NCBI GenBank assembly: GCA_003388505.1
Contig: QQVO01000004.1
Span: forward strand, 62,001-126,000
Direction: 5' to 3'
Length of the DNA: 64,000 bases
DNA from: Planctomycetota bacterium
GTDB taxonomy: Bacteria > Planctomycetota > Planctomycetia > Planctomycetales > Planctomycetaceae
Under the pieces are notes generated by a model. The model was not told where the DNA came from. It saw only the letters and a program-made list of their open reading frames with translations, and ran no database searches. Each line of letters starts with the position of its first letter. Within the stretch, counting starts at the first letter, position 1. Below, piece after piece: positions 26,340 through 34,431 of the stretch. The translations under genes were made by a program, and so were the position numbers.

Positions 26340-26369
26340 AAAGCCCGCCGAGCGAACTCGGCGGGCTTT
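26340..26369. terminator. Perfect bidirectional terminator hairpin
   Basis: AAAGCCCGCCGAG (26340-26352) and CTCGGCGGGCTTT (26357-26369) form a 13-bp perfect stem with a 4-nt loop. A/T ends on both sides make it a bidirectional intrinsic terminator. It lies 35 bp downstream of the minus-strand gene 26405-26980. Confidence 0.85.
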
Positions 26370-26404
26370 GAAGAGCCGATGAAATTTTCTCGGAAAGGGG
26401 GAAA

Positions 26405-26980
26405 TCAGTCGTCGTATTCGACTTCGATTCCGCCCCGCTCGAGCTTCACTTCGACGCTGTACTTCCCGAAGTCGTACACGTATTTCCGCCCGTTGTGGCG
26501 CACCGATGGTTGCGGAACGGGACAGTTGGGCGGAATACAGATTTCGACGTAGGCCATCGGTTGCACACAGTCGTTGTTGCAGGGCGCGTCGCCGACCAGC
26601 CAGTAGAAGGGGTGCTTCACGCTGGACGGATCGGGCACGGCGACGATGACGGGTTCCGCGTAGGGATGCATCTCGTCCCGGTCGTCATAGCTGACGTTCG
26701 GATACAATTCGATCGCGGGGGCGGGAGCAAGCATCGGCGCGCTTGGCACGGGTTCGTCCGGAACAGCAGGCAACGGGGGCTGCTCGCTCTCCGCTTCCAC
26801 CGCAGGCGGAGGCACAATGGCCGGACCGCTCGGCGGCTCGACCTGGGCGGCCGTTTCGTACACGCGCGGCGGCCCGGCAAGCTTCGACTCCAGAAAATCG
26901 AACAGGCCGGCTTGGGCCGAACCTCCACAAATGCCCAGTGCCGCCAGCACCAGCAGGCCAGTGGAAATGTGACGTCTCAT
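26405..26980 (-). CDS. Secreted Pro-rich protein of unknown function
   Basis: The 191-residue protein has a signal peptide (MRRHISTGLLVLAALGICGG, ending SAQA), a Pro/Glu-rich linker (residues ~45-95) and a conserved-looking C-terminal domain. That domain has Cys pairs (GDAPCNNDC, ICIPPNCPVP) and ends KYVYDFGKYSVEVKLERGG. The four cysteines could form disulfides or bind metal. GAGGGG upstream of ATG 26980 supports this start. I recognise no family. It has its own terminator downstream, suggesting a monocistronic transcript. Confidence 0.7.
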   Translation of the reverse strand: MRRHISTGLLVLAALGICGGSAQAGLFDFLESKLAGPPRVYETAAQVEPPSGPAIVPPPAVEAESEQPPLPAVPDEPVPSAPMLAPAPAIELYPNVSYDDRDEMHPYAEPVIVAVPDPSSVKHPFYWLVGDAPCNNDCVQPMAYVEICIPPNCPVPQPSVRHNGRKYVYDFGKYSVEVKLERGGIEVEYDD

Positions 26981-27156
26981 GGCAGTTGCCCCTCTGTGAT
27001 CCAGTTTGCTTGTCGTTTCAACGGTTAATCCTTGTAACAATAGCCTATCTTGACGCGCATGCAACCCGCTGCAACTGGACGTGCGTACATATTTTTCCCG
27101 CTTTTTATCGAATGTCTGGGAGAGGCGCGATCGAGAGGGAGGACGGAGGATATGGG

Positions 27157-27199
27157 GCGAATTGACAATCTCTGTTCCGCCGGGAACAGGTCAATTCGC
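27157..27199. other. Nested inverted repeat downstream of the DUF4349 gene
   Basis: The outer arms GCGAATTGAC (27157-27166) and GTCAATTCGC (27190-27199) are a perfect 10-bp pair. They enclose CTGTTCC (27172-27178) and GGAACAG (27183-27189), with a 5-nt bulge on one side. It starts ~20 bp past the stop of the minus-strand gene. No T-run follows, so it may be a structured 3' end, an operator or a degraded repeat. Confidence 0.5.
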
Positions 27200-27218
27200 A
27201 ACGAGCGGATCAACCAGG

Positions 27219-28112
27219 TCAGAAAGTTTTCGCCTGCGATCGTCTCAACGCATGGCGAATGAGGAAGAACAGGATGGACGCCGGGATTGCCAGCAAGAGC
27301 AACCAGGGGGCGAGAGCCACCACGACGATGACGAATGCCTGCCCCGTTTCCAGCAGTGCGCCGATCGACTGGGACCAGGCCCGACTGATGCGCGTTCCGA
27401 ACGTCGGGCTTTCTTCGGGGACGTAGCCGGAGAGTTCGTGAATCCGCAGGGTGACGGTTGAGAGCGACGTCTGGTCCTGGAGCATGCGCAGCCGGCCCTG
27501 TAACTGTTCGACCTCGGTGCGGACGCGCGCCACTTCGGTTTCGACTTTCAGAATCTCTTCCAGTTTTCCGGTGCTTGTCTCGAGATGCTCGAGGAGGCGG
27601 TCCTCCTCGCGCTGCTTGTTGCGGATTCTGATCTGGAGGTCGTAATACTCGGCCGTCACTTCCTGCGAATCTTCCGACCGGCTCTGTAGTTCGGCCAGCG
27701 ACTCGGCCGAGTTGAGAAACTCGCTGTATCGGTTGACGGGCACCCGGATTCGCCATTCGCCGCTGCGCGGGGATCCCGACGCCGTTCGCAGGTTGGAGTG
27801 GGCGATGAACCCGTCATGTTCTGCGACGAGTTTTTCGACCTGTGCGGGGATTTCAGCGAAATCTTCGACCGTGAGATCGAGTGTGGCGTTGTAGATGATC
27901 TTTCGTTCGACCGGTTCGACCGTGGCGGAATCGGTCTCCGCGTTGCCCGGAAGCTGCGCGACTTCGACCGGCCCGGCCGGTTCGTCGACAATGGCAGCGT
28001 AAGTGTCCCCCGCGTCTGGGCTACGTCCCGGTGCGTAATCGGCGCCGCTGCAACCGACGACGCTGAACAGACAAAGCCATAACGGACCGTGGGCGCAGAG
28101 AGAGTGTGGCAT
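27219..28112 (-). CDS. DUF4349-domain lipoprotein
   Basis: The 297-residue protein has a lipoprotein signal (LWLCLFSVVGCSG, with the Cys at the lipobox end). A DUF4349 domain follows: RKIIYNATLDLTVEDFAEIP, a WRIRVPVNRYSEFLN segment, then a coiled coil (RNKQREEDRLLEHLETSTGK, then EVARVRTEVEQLQGRLRML). A C-terminal TM helix (~265-290) precedes a basic tail. Proteins of this family are envelope-anchored and of unknown function. ATG 28112 has GAGGTGGAG directly upstream and yields the canonical lipobox. Confidence 0.85.
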   Translation of the reverse strand: MPHSLCAHGPLWLCLFSVVGCSGADYAPGRSPDAGDTYAAIVDEPAGPVEVAQLPGNAETDSATVEPVERKIIYNATLDLTVEDFAEIPAQVEKLVAEHDGFIAHSNLRTASGSPRSGEWRIRVPVNRYSEFLNSAESLAELQSRSEDSQEVTAEYYDLQIRIRNKQREEDRLLEHLETSTGKLEEILKVETEVARVRTEVEQLQGRLRMLQDQTSLSTVTLRIHELSGYVPEESPTFGTRISRAWSQSIGALLETGQAFVIVVVALAPWLLLLAIPASILFFLIRHALRRSQAKTF

Positions 28113-28395
28113 ACTCCACCTCGCGGGAGTTGTTAAGAGGCAGGCGATGCAGCGTATGGAAAACCCGCAAACGAGACTCTCGACCGTTCGCCATCGCACC
28201 GGCGAGTGCCAGTGGCACTTGATCGTGGCGGCGTCTGGTCGCGTTTCTTATTTCGTACGCGGGTTCTTACGCCGCCAGAACCGCTACTTGAATGAAATTC
28301 GCTGTAGTTGGAGTCAAGACAGGTCTGTTTCAATGACCCTGAACCGGCTCGGTTTATTCCCGGCAATTTCAAGAGTGTGCTGGTTTCGTGCGGGA

Positions 28396-29172
28396 TCAAT
28401 CCCGCACGTCGTCTGTCGAGAATTCGATCTCGACGTTCAATTCCTCCCCCGCTTTCACAGTGGTCTCGCGCTTCTCGGAGAAACCGGCGTCCGGTTGGCG
28501 GATGATGAGCGTGTAGTCGCCGGGGGGCACGCCGCTGATTTCGAAGTTGCCGAGTTCGTCGGTGACGGCGAAGTAAGGGTGGTCAAAAACGTAGATCCAG
28601 GCACTCATCCAGGGGTGGATGTCGCAGCCGATGCGGACCGGACTGTACTTGCGGCTCATGTGCAGCGTATGCGTATACTCGCCGCCCGCGGCGGTGGTGA
28701 CGTTGAACTCGTTCCGCTCCTCCAGCGTGGCCGAACGGACGTTGTGATTCCCGCCGTCGCTGTTCCGGAACCGCACGTCACGGCCGTCGCGAATCGCGAT
28801 CACGTGCGGTTCGAATGTCTCGTCGATCTGGTCAATCAACACCGGTTCCTCGTCCGACGCGTCAGCCGATGAATCGCCTTTTTCCGGGAACTCCCCTAAC
28901 AGATAGACGACGGCGTAACGGAGTCCGCTCGACCTGCGGTCCACCTCCAACAGTTCGCGGCGAACGCCGCCGTTGTCGACGAACTTCAGTTGGGGGACTT
29001 CGCCGGTGTACTTGACCGTGCCGGTGATTGACGCCGATTCCGCGGCGGCGACTTGCTGGCCGCAAGCCTGAACGCAACAGATAAAAATCACCAACAGCAG
29101 CAAGGTCGCCGAAGTACTCGAAGCCTTGGGTCCGCGGTAGAGAGGAATGATCGGCAAATTCGTGTCCCACAA
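28396..29172 (-). CDS. Secreted cupredoxin-like protein with carboxypeptidase-regulatory-like C-terminal fold
   Basis: The 258-residue protein has a hydrophobic signal (LLLLVIFICCVQAC, possibly a lipoprotein). A plastocyanin-like domain follows: IAIRDGRDVRFRNSDGGNHN, then RIGCDIHPWMSAWIYVFDHP. It supplies His, Cys, His and Met in the order of a type 1 copper site. The tail (ELGNFEISGVPPGDYTLIIR) is typical of a carboxypeptidase-regulatory-like beta sandwich. Copper electron transfer is plausible but unproven. The start is weak: the reading frame opens with TTG 29172, no good ribosome binding site is seen, and a later TTG start is possible. It lies 9 bp behind gene 29182-29811 and is probably co-transcribed. 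Confidence 0.75.
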   Translation of the reverse strand: MWDTNLPIIPLYRGPKASSTSATLLLLVIFICCVQACGQQVAAAESASITGTVKYTGEVPQLKFVDNGGVRRELLEVDRRSSGLRYAVVYLLGEFPEKGDSSADASDEEPVLIDQIDETFEPHVIAIRDGRDVRFRNSDGGNHNVRSATLEERNEFNVTTAAGGEYTHTLHMSRKYSPVRIGCDIHPWMSAWIYVFDHPYFAVTDELGNFEISGVPPGDYTLIIRQPDAGFSEKRETTVKAGEELNVEIEFSTDDVRD

Positions 29173-29181
29173 TGTGTTCGT

Positions 29182-29811
29182 CTAGCACGGGAATGAGAAG
29201 AACCACTGTGGGCGATCCCCGTGGCGCCTTTTGGCCGGTTGCCAGGTGGCGTTTTCAATAACGAAGGGGAGGTAAGGCCACGGCTGGCCCTCGATCTGGA
29301 TCTTGTCATCCTCTTCGATTCGGAGCGTGCCCCGAATCAAGAGAGGGCGCACGTATCGACCTCTGTTGAACTCGATGGTCGATCCTTCCGTGAGTTGAAT
29401 CTGAATTAGATACCGCATCCGACGCAGTTCAGCGTTGCCTTGGGGTTTGACTCGAGAGGGTTTGTCATTGTGGACCACAGGGACTGAGTTCAACCACGTT
29501 GCCCTGCCTGAGACGCCGGAATCCGGAAGCATGTATACGCGTAGTTCCACGGCTTGACCATCAAGGCTAACGATGCTCTCCGGAAGCGAGATACCTGCCA
29601 GCTCATTATCGACGAAGTCCGGTAGACCGAGATCATCAAATTCGATCACATTCGGGACCGTCTGCGCAGCATCTTCGGATAGCTCTTCCGCGATCGCTTC
29701 AGTCGCCACAGATCGCTCACCGGCATCCGGTACACCGACCATTGGGGCGTCTGCGATTTGTGAACCGCAAGCTGCAAGACCGAGCGCGAGTGAAACTGCC
29801 CATCGCAGCAT
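29182..29811 (-). CDS. Putative lipoprotein, DUF3299-like
   Basis: The 209-residue protein starts MLRWAVSLALGLAACGSQ, a clean lipoprotein signal with lipobox LAAC. The middle (SLPESIVSLDGQAVELRVYM, then LP) resembles the DUF3299-type pattern of a conserved L-D-G-x-x-V-x-(I/L)-x-G-Y-M-x-P segment. The C-terminal half is beta-rich (GTLRIEEDDKIQIEGQPWPY). GGGGAAG precedes the ATG. It is the first gene of a likely two-gene unit with the cupredoxin gene. Function unknown. Confidence 0.65.
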   Translation of the reverse strand: MLRWAVSLALGLAACGSQIADAPMVGVPDAGERSVATEAIAEELSEDAAQTVPNVIEFDDLGLPDFVDNELAGISLPESIVSLDGQAVELRVYMLPDSGVSGRATWLNSVPVVHNDKPSRVKPQGNAELRRMRYLIQIQLTEGSTIEFNRGRYVRPLLIRGTLRIEEDDKIQIEGQPWPYLPFVIENATWQPAKRRHGDRPQWFFSFPC

Positions 29812-29836
29812 TTCAGACTTCCCCTTTCAGTGCATC

Positions 29837-31120
29837 TTACGCCAGCACGGCCTCAATCGGCTCACTCCCGAAATCACTCAACGGAATAGGCCGGCTGCCG
29901 AGCATGTATTCCTTGTCGTATTCGACACCCAGAGCGGAGAAGATTGTGGCGAACAGGTCGCCGGCGCCGGTTTCGCCTTCAACGACCGTCTGACCGTTCT
30001 CGTCGGTCTTGCCGTAGGCGGTGCCGCCCTTGACGCCGCAGCCGGAGAGGGAGCAACTCCAGGCGTTGGCGAAGTGGTCGCGGCCGAGGCTGCCGTTGAT
30101 GTTCGGGGTGCGGCCGAACTCGCCAAGCGTGATGACGAGCGTGCTTTCCAGGAGGCCGCGGTTCGCGAGGTCGTCGAGCAGGGCCGACATGGAGTGGTCG
30201 AGGTCGGCGCACAGTTCGCGGTGCGTTTCGAAGTTCTGTCCGTGGCTGTCCCACCAGGCGCGGGCCACCTTGACGAACGGTGTGCCGGCTTCGATCAGCC
30301 GGCGGGCGATGAGGCACTGCTGTCCGAGCTGCGTCGGCCCGTACATGTCCCGCATGGAGGTCGGTTCCTGTTCGATGTCGAACAGGTGGTCGCTCGCCAT
30401 CAGGCCTCGCACACGCTCGTACGCGGAGTTCTGACTGTTGACCGAACTGCTGGGGACGTCCCGCGCGAATCGGTCGGCCAGCAGCTTGCGGAGGGCCGCG
30501 CGGTCGGCGTGGTCGTCGGAACTGATCGATTCCAGCCGGCGGATGTTCTCCGGCATTGTGTTCTCGGTGAGGAACATCTCGCCGTACCGAGCGCCGAGGA
30601 ACCCCGGCGTCCCTTTCCGGCGGCCTTCGGTCGAGGTGTACATCGAGACGTGATCGGGAACCTGGCTGTCGATGCGGCCCAGTTCGCGCGCCACCAGCGC
30701 GCCCAGATGCGGGAACTCGACGCCGGTTTCCGGCCGGCGGCCTGTCTCCATCAGCTTGTAGCCGCCGCCGTGGTCGGCGATCCGCGTGTTGAGCGAACGG
30801 ATGACCGCAGTGTGCTGCATCCGCTGGGCCAGTTTCGGGAGCAGTTCGCAGACTTCGATTCCCGGCACATTGGTCGAGATCCTGGCGAACGGCCCGCCCG
30901 TCGGCGCGCCGGGCTTCGGATCCCACGTCTCGAACTGACTCGCCCCGCCGGCCAGCCAGAGCAGGATAACCCGCTTGTCCTGCTGCTTGAGTTCATCAGC
31001 CAGGACCGGCGACTTGAGGGCGTTGAGGACCGTCATATCGGCGGCCGCGGCGCCGGCGCCGAGGGCTGTGGTCCCGAGGAAGCGGCGGCGGGTGAAATCT
31101 CTTGAGGAATCGATCGCCAT
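29837..31120 (-). CDS. DUF1501 protein (sulfatase-like fold) with Tat signal
   Basis: The 427-residue protein begins with a twin-arginine-type leader (DFTRRRFLGTTALGAGAAAA). DUF1501 markers follow: VILLWLAGGASQFETWDPKP, a YKLMETGRRPETGVEFPHLG segment, WDSHGQNFETHRELCADLDH and TLGEFGRTPNINGSLGRDHF. DUF1501 proteins are extremely expanded in planctomycetes and normally sit next to a DUF1549/DUF1553 cytochrome-like protein. Here the DUF1549 gene is at 32080-33717 on the same strand, but two unrelated genes lie between. ATG 31120 has AGGA upstream. Biochemical role unknown. Confidence 0.9.
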   Translation of the reverse strand: MAIDSSRDFTRRRFLGTTALGAGAAAADMTVLNALKSPVLADELKQQDKRVILLWLAGGASQFETWDPKPGAPTGGPFARISTNVPGIEVCELLPKLAQRMQHTAVIRSLNTRIADHGGGYKLMETGRRPETGVEFPHLGALVARELGRIDSQVPDHVSMYTSTEGRRKGTPGFLGARYGEMFLTENTMPENIRRLESISSDDHADRAALRKLLADRFARDVPSSSVNSQNSAYERVRGLMASDHLFDIEQEPTSMRDMYGPTQLGQQCLIARRLIEAGTPFVKVARAWWDSHGQNFETHRELCADLDHSMSALLDDLANRGLLESTLVITLGEFGRTPNINGSLGRDHFANAWSCSLSGCGVKGGTAYGKTDENGQTVVEGETGAGDLFATIFSALGVEYDKEYMLGSRPIPLSDFGSEPIEAVLA

Positions 31121-31195
31121 GATGGAGGTTCCTGATCGTATGCTGATTCTCACAACTGATTCGTGCCAGTGGCTGTTCAGTATCCTGTCACGACG

Positions 31196-31678
31196 TTAAA
31201 CCGGCAGGTCGGCAGTTGGACTGACCGATCTAACGATCGCGTTCCGAACGCCTCGAAACCACGTTTCCCCGATCCATTGTTCCCCGTCGTAGGGGACGAT
31301 ACGGATTGTTGTCCAGCCTGCATCGTCGAGGACAAATCGCATTCCGTCGCCGGCGGGGTTGTTCGTTGTGTGGATGACGACAGGACAAACCGGTTTCATC
31401 GTCGCAAGGCAATCGGCGACGTCGCGGCCGCATCCGGGATCACTGCCCGGCTGATTGGGTGGCGGCTCAAGATCGTGATCGAGGCTGATCAGCATCAAAT
31501 CGTCGACAGTTTGTTCTTTCAAGTACTCAACCATCTCTGGTGCAGTCAGAAAGAAGCGAACGCCGTACTGCGGAAAGCGATCGGAAAGATAGTCTTCCAT
31601 CACGCTGCGGCGATCGGCGCAGTCCTCAAGAATCAGAATTCGGACCGGCAGATTGTCTTGAGCGGGGGTATCGATCAT
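31196..31678 (-). CDS. Stand-alone receiver-like protein (cREC, cyclic-phosphate-processing receiver type)
   Basis: The 160-residue protein has a flavodoxin-like receiver pattern: VRILILEDCADRRSVM at the N terminus, a central strand LMLISLDHDLEP, and PVVIHTTNNPAGDGMRFVLD. ISLDHDL followed later by a V-I-H-x-x-N-x-x-G-x-x-M stretch matches my recollection of the short cREC family, proposed to act on cyclic phosphates in RNA-repair or conflict systems rather than in phosphorelay. There is no output domain or histidine kinase. Its ATG overlaps the stop of the upstream gene by 4 bp (ATGA), so the two are translationally coupled. Confidence 0.6.
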   Translation of the reverse strand: MIDTPAQDNLPVRILILEDCADRRSVMEDYLSDRFPQYGVRFFLTAPEMVEYLKEQTVDDLMLISLDHDLEPPPNQPGSDPGCGRDVADCLATMKPVCPVVIHTTNNPAGDGMRFVLDDAGWTTIRIVPYDGEQWIGETWFRGVRNAIVRSVSPTADLPV

Positions 31679-32043
31679 CGCAGTACTCCTGGCCGACTTC
31701 CGTCCTGCGGAAAGAAACGAACCGCTCCAGGGAGCAATTCAAATCCCACTCTCTCCAGTTCGTCAGCGACGGAGAGTAAACCCGCCGGATCGTCGAATTG
31801 GAATGTGCCGGAAAGGTTTGTCACGTCCTGTATTCTACCATTCTCGATGCTCAAGTCGCCTGCATACTTCGCCGGTTGACCACCCCCCAGCACTCGAGGG
31901 TGCCGGTGTGGTCCGTCGCGAAGTATCCAAATGACACCGTTGCCATCCTGCACATATACGTAGGCGCCGTCCGGCCCACCGGGATTGATTGGTTTGCTAC
32001 GACGATCTTGAGGAATTCGACTCGGATCGCGAGGCGCTTTCAT
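31675..32043 (-). CDS. Conserved hypothetical protein coupled to the cREC gene
   Basis: The 122-residue protein has no signal or TM. Its core (VYVQDGNGVIWILRDGPHRH, then PRVLGGGQPAKYAGDLSIEN and GRIQDVTNLSGTFQF) matches a motif I recall from uncharacterised proteins around polymorphic toxins: HPxVLGxGxPxxxAG(D/E)xxIxxGxIxxVxNxSGxY. I cannot name a family. The C terminus (LSVADELERVGFELLPGAVR) looks alpha/beta. The 4-bp overlap with the receiver gene indicates a two-gene module. A structural or ligand-binding role is inference only. Confidence 0.55.
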   Translation of the reverse strand: MKAPRDPSRIPQDRRSKPINPGGPDGAYVYVQDGNGVIWILRDGPHRHPRVLGGGQPAKYAGDLSIENGRIQDVTNLSGTFQFDDPAGLLSVADELERVGFELLPGAVRFFPQDGSRPGVLR

Positions 32044-32079
32044 TGTGTGCCCGAATCGGCCGAGCGCTCGTGTCCACTC

Positions 32080-33717
32080 TCAGTGATTGAACCGAAACTC
32101 CGGTGTCGTCAGCAGCGCCCACGTGAGTTGTTGGATGCCGGCGACGCGGCGGTCGGGGCGAGCGGCGAGGTAGTCGGTGCATGCGGCGATCTCTTCTTCG
32201 GTGGGCGGACGCGACAGCACGGCTTCGAAGAGAGTGACGATCGACTCCCGGTCGTCTTCAATTGCCTTCAGATTTCCGACCAACTTGTCCCCGCCGTCGC
32301 GGAGATAGTCGTTCTCGATCCGCTGGCTGTTGCTGAACAGGAGCGCCTCCTCGACGCTCACCTGAAAGCCGTCTTCGGGAATCTCAATCAGCGACGCCAT
32401 GCCGTTCGCCTGGTTCTCCAGATTCTCGCGTCGCTGGGGCCAGTCTTCCGGTTTCTCGAGGCCGGGCAGTTGTTCTGGATTGGATGTGGAGATTGTTAAC
32501 GAGAGCGCAAGTTGCCGCGGGGTCAGCGGCCGGGGGATTCCCACGGCGAACAGTTCGTCTGCCGGCGGTTCGCTTTCGCCTGTCCAGCGTGTGTCCCGCG
32601 CGTAGGTCTCGCTGAGGACGATGCCGCGAATCAGTCGCCGCAGATCGTAGCCGTGGGATGCGAAGTCGCGGGCAAGCCAGTTCAGGAGTTCCGGATGACT
32701 GGCCGGGTTCTCGGAGTGCATCTGATCGAGGGGATGCACCAGTCCGCGGCCCATCAGGCGGGCCCAGGTGCGGTTGACCATGTTTCGCGCGAGAAAATTC
32801 TGCTCGGCGTCCTCGACGGCCAGCCGCACCAGTTCGGTCCGGGGGCTGAATTCGGGCAGCGGCGGCGGATCGGCGTTGTCTTCTTTCTCAGCCTGCTGGA
32901 TCGCCTGCTGGATTTTCTCTTTTTCCTCGTCGCTCACTTCACGGGGCGGTTCTTCGATCGCGGTCCCCGTGAGGAACATGAAGGCGGCTGGCTTCTCCTC
33001 ACCGGCAACCGTCGTGAATTTCACGTCCCCCTCGAACCGTTCAGCCAGCATGCCCTGCTTGGTGCGATAGGTCCGCTTGAAGAACGACGTCATGCCGAAG
33101 TAGTGGTCCTGCAGCCAGTCTGCGACCAGCGGGTGATCGTGACATTTGGCGCAACTGATGTTCACGCCGAAGAACAGCGACGCGGTGTCGTTCGTGAGAT
33201 CGTCGATCTCCTTCACCCGCTCCCGGAGAAACGCCCCGGCCCCCTTCTCGTCCGGCTTCTCGCGTTCGGGCAGCATCACCTCACGGAAGATCCGGTCCCA
33301 CGCACGGTTTTCCCGGGTCGCGGCGAGCAGATAACTCCGCCACTCTCCGTCTTCCCGGATTTTCGCGAGGAGCTGCAGGTCGAGTTCGTTGCGGAGATGA
33401 AACGCAAAGTCGGGGCTCTGCACCAACTGGTCGACAACCGCGGCGCGCTTGTCCACGGTATCGGAGCTTCGAAACTCCTCCAGTTCCCGCAGGGTCGGCA
33501 CGCGACCGGCCAGATCGAGCATGATGCGTCGCAGCCAGGCGTCGTCGTCAATGATCTGGGCGGCTTCGACGCCCGCCTCCGTCATTCCGGCGTCGCGATA
33601 ATGGTCCACGGCTGTCTCGATAGAGACATCCGCCGGGAGGAGGTCATCGCCGGCCGCCGCGACAGCGGTCAACCGAAGACAGACAAGCGTGACAGTCGCT
33701 GCAATCCGCCCCCGCAT
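32080..33717 (-). CDS. DUF1549/DUF1553 protein with cytochrome-like CxxCH motif
   Basis: The 545-residue protein has a signal peptide (MRGRIAATVTLVCLRLTAVA). A DUF1549 region follows (IIDDDAWLRRIMLDLAGRVP, then LRELEEFRSS) with the heme-type motif ISCAKCHDHPLVADW. The DUF1553 half contains NFLARNMVNRTWARLMGRGL and HPELLNWLARDFASHGYDLR. These exported proteins are planctomycete hallmarks and usually partner with DUF1501. The start at 33717 has AGAGGG at 9-bp spacing; ATG 33723 is an alternative. The typical direct DUF1549-DUF1501 adjacency is broken by the cREC module. Confidence 0.9.
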   Translation of the reverse strand: MRGRIAATVTLVCLRLTAVAAAGDDLLPADVSIETAVDHYRDAGMTEAGVEAAQIIDDDAWLRRIMLDLAGRVPTLRELEEFRSSDTVDKRAAVVDQLVQSPDFAFHLRNELDLQLLAKIREDGEWRSYLLAATRENRAWDRIFREVMLPEREKPDEKGAGAFLRERVKEIDDLTNDTASLFFGVNISCAKCHDHPLVADWLQDHYFGMTSFFKRTYRTKQGMLAERFEGDVKFTTVAGEEKPAAFMFLTGTAIEEPPREVSDEEKEKIQQAIQQAEKEDNADPPPLPEFSPRTELVRLAVEDAEQNFLARNMVNRTWARLMGRGLVHPLDQMHSENPASHPELLNWLARDFASHGYDLRRLIRGIVLSETYARDTRWTGESEPPADELFAVGIPRPLTPRQLALSLTISTSNPEQLPGLEKPEDWPQRRENLENQANGMASLIEIPEDGFQVSVEEALLFSNSQRIENDYLRDGGDKLVGNLKAIEDDRESIVTLFEAVLSRPPTEEEIAACTDYLAARPDRRVAGIQQLTWALLTTPEFRFNH

Positions 33718-34093
33718 CCGCATCAACCCTCTGGTTTGACAAAAGTTCAATTCCAGACGCCGGTTACGCCATTCAGCGTCCTGCAAAACAGTTTAACGAA
33801 CGTTGATGCGTCCCTCAATCCCTGTCATTTCCGCTCAAGACGGCTGCGCGGAAACATCAGTCTCCTCAACAATCTGCTTGAGAACGCCATGCGAGCAGTC
33901 GATATGCAGAACTCCAACGCGAACTGAACAGGTTCCGGGACGGTTGCTCCTGCGTGGTCGACGTGCTAACCTCTGTACTGGATTCAATTTCCTGTCGATA
34001 CCTCATCGTCGGCAGCCGTTCTTTATCAATTCGCGGTCAGCAATCACGATCAGGGATCGTGCGTTTCACTGTCTTAAGAGAAGGAGGACTCCC
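33718..34093. other. 376-bp intergenic region with a 7-bp hairpin (34047-34063)
   Basis: Divergent spacer between the DUF1549 gene and the 56-residue protein. CACGATC and GATCGTG pair perfectly over an AGG loop at 34047-34063, about 15 bp before the AAGGAGG site. It may be an operator or a leader structure. No other gene or RNA was recognised. Confidence 0.3.
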
Positions 34094-34264
34094 ATGGAGA
34101 CTTCGGCGGTTTTAGAGGGGGGCGTGGGCGTCGATCCGATCGAAGAAATGCGCCTCAGGGCCTGGGCCCGCCGCAATTACGTTCCCCAAGACGACCGAGA
34201 ATCTGAGTGGCATCCGGTCATTCTGGAGGAGATGCGACGCAAGGAGCGCGAGCATCGGTCGTAG
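34094..34264 (+). CDS. 56-residue conserved small protein
   Basis: ATG 34094 is preceded by an excellent Shine-Dalgarno sequence (AAGGAGG, 34081-34087) at 6-bp spacing. It opens a 56-codon frame starting METSAVLEGG and containing PIEEMRLRAWARRNYVPQDD, then WHPVILEEMRRKEREHRS. An intrinsic terminator follows 60 bp after the stop. The sequence is charged, soluble-looking and rich in Arg/Glu, with a Trp-Ala-Arg-x-x-Tyr-Val-Pro centre that I recall from short planctomycete proteins of unknown function. The strong translation signal argues it is real. A longer in-frame extension upstream has no support. Confidence 0.72.
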   Translation: METSAVLEGGVGVDPIEEMRLRAWARRNYVPQDDRESEWHPVILEEMRRKEREHRS

Positions 34265-34324
34265 ACCAGCCAATCGCAGTGTCGACTATCGCTGACCGGC
34301 GAATTCCGGTGTGAATTGAAATAT

Positions 34325-34351
34325 CCCGGGACGGGATGTCCCGGGTTTTTT
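34325..34351 (+). terminator. Rho-independent terminator
   Basis: CCCGGGAC (34325-34332) pairs with GTCCCGGG (34338-34345) across a 5-nt loop and is followed by TTTTTT. It terminates the small-protein transcript and insulates the gat operon. Confidence 0.88.
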
Positions 34352-34431
34352 CATGCGCCGGGGAATGATCGAACGCCCGGAACCTCATAGAATCGAGCGT
34401 TGTCACGCTACAAGCATCGACCCGCAACGCC

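Noticed and set aside
31171-31185. GTGCCAGTGGC as a further copy of the REPIN arm
   Set aside because: Only ~11 bp match and no paired inverted arm is present; probably chance.
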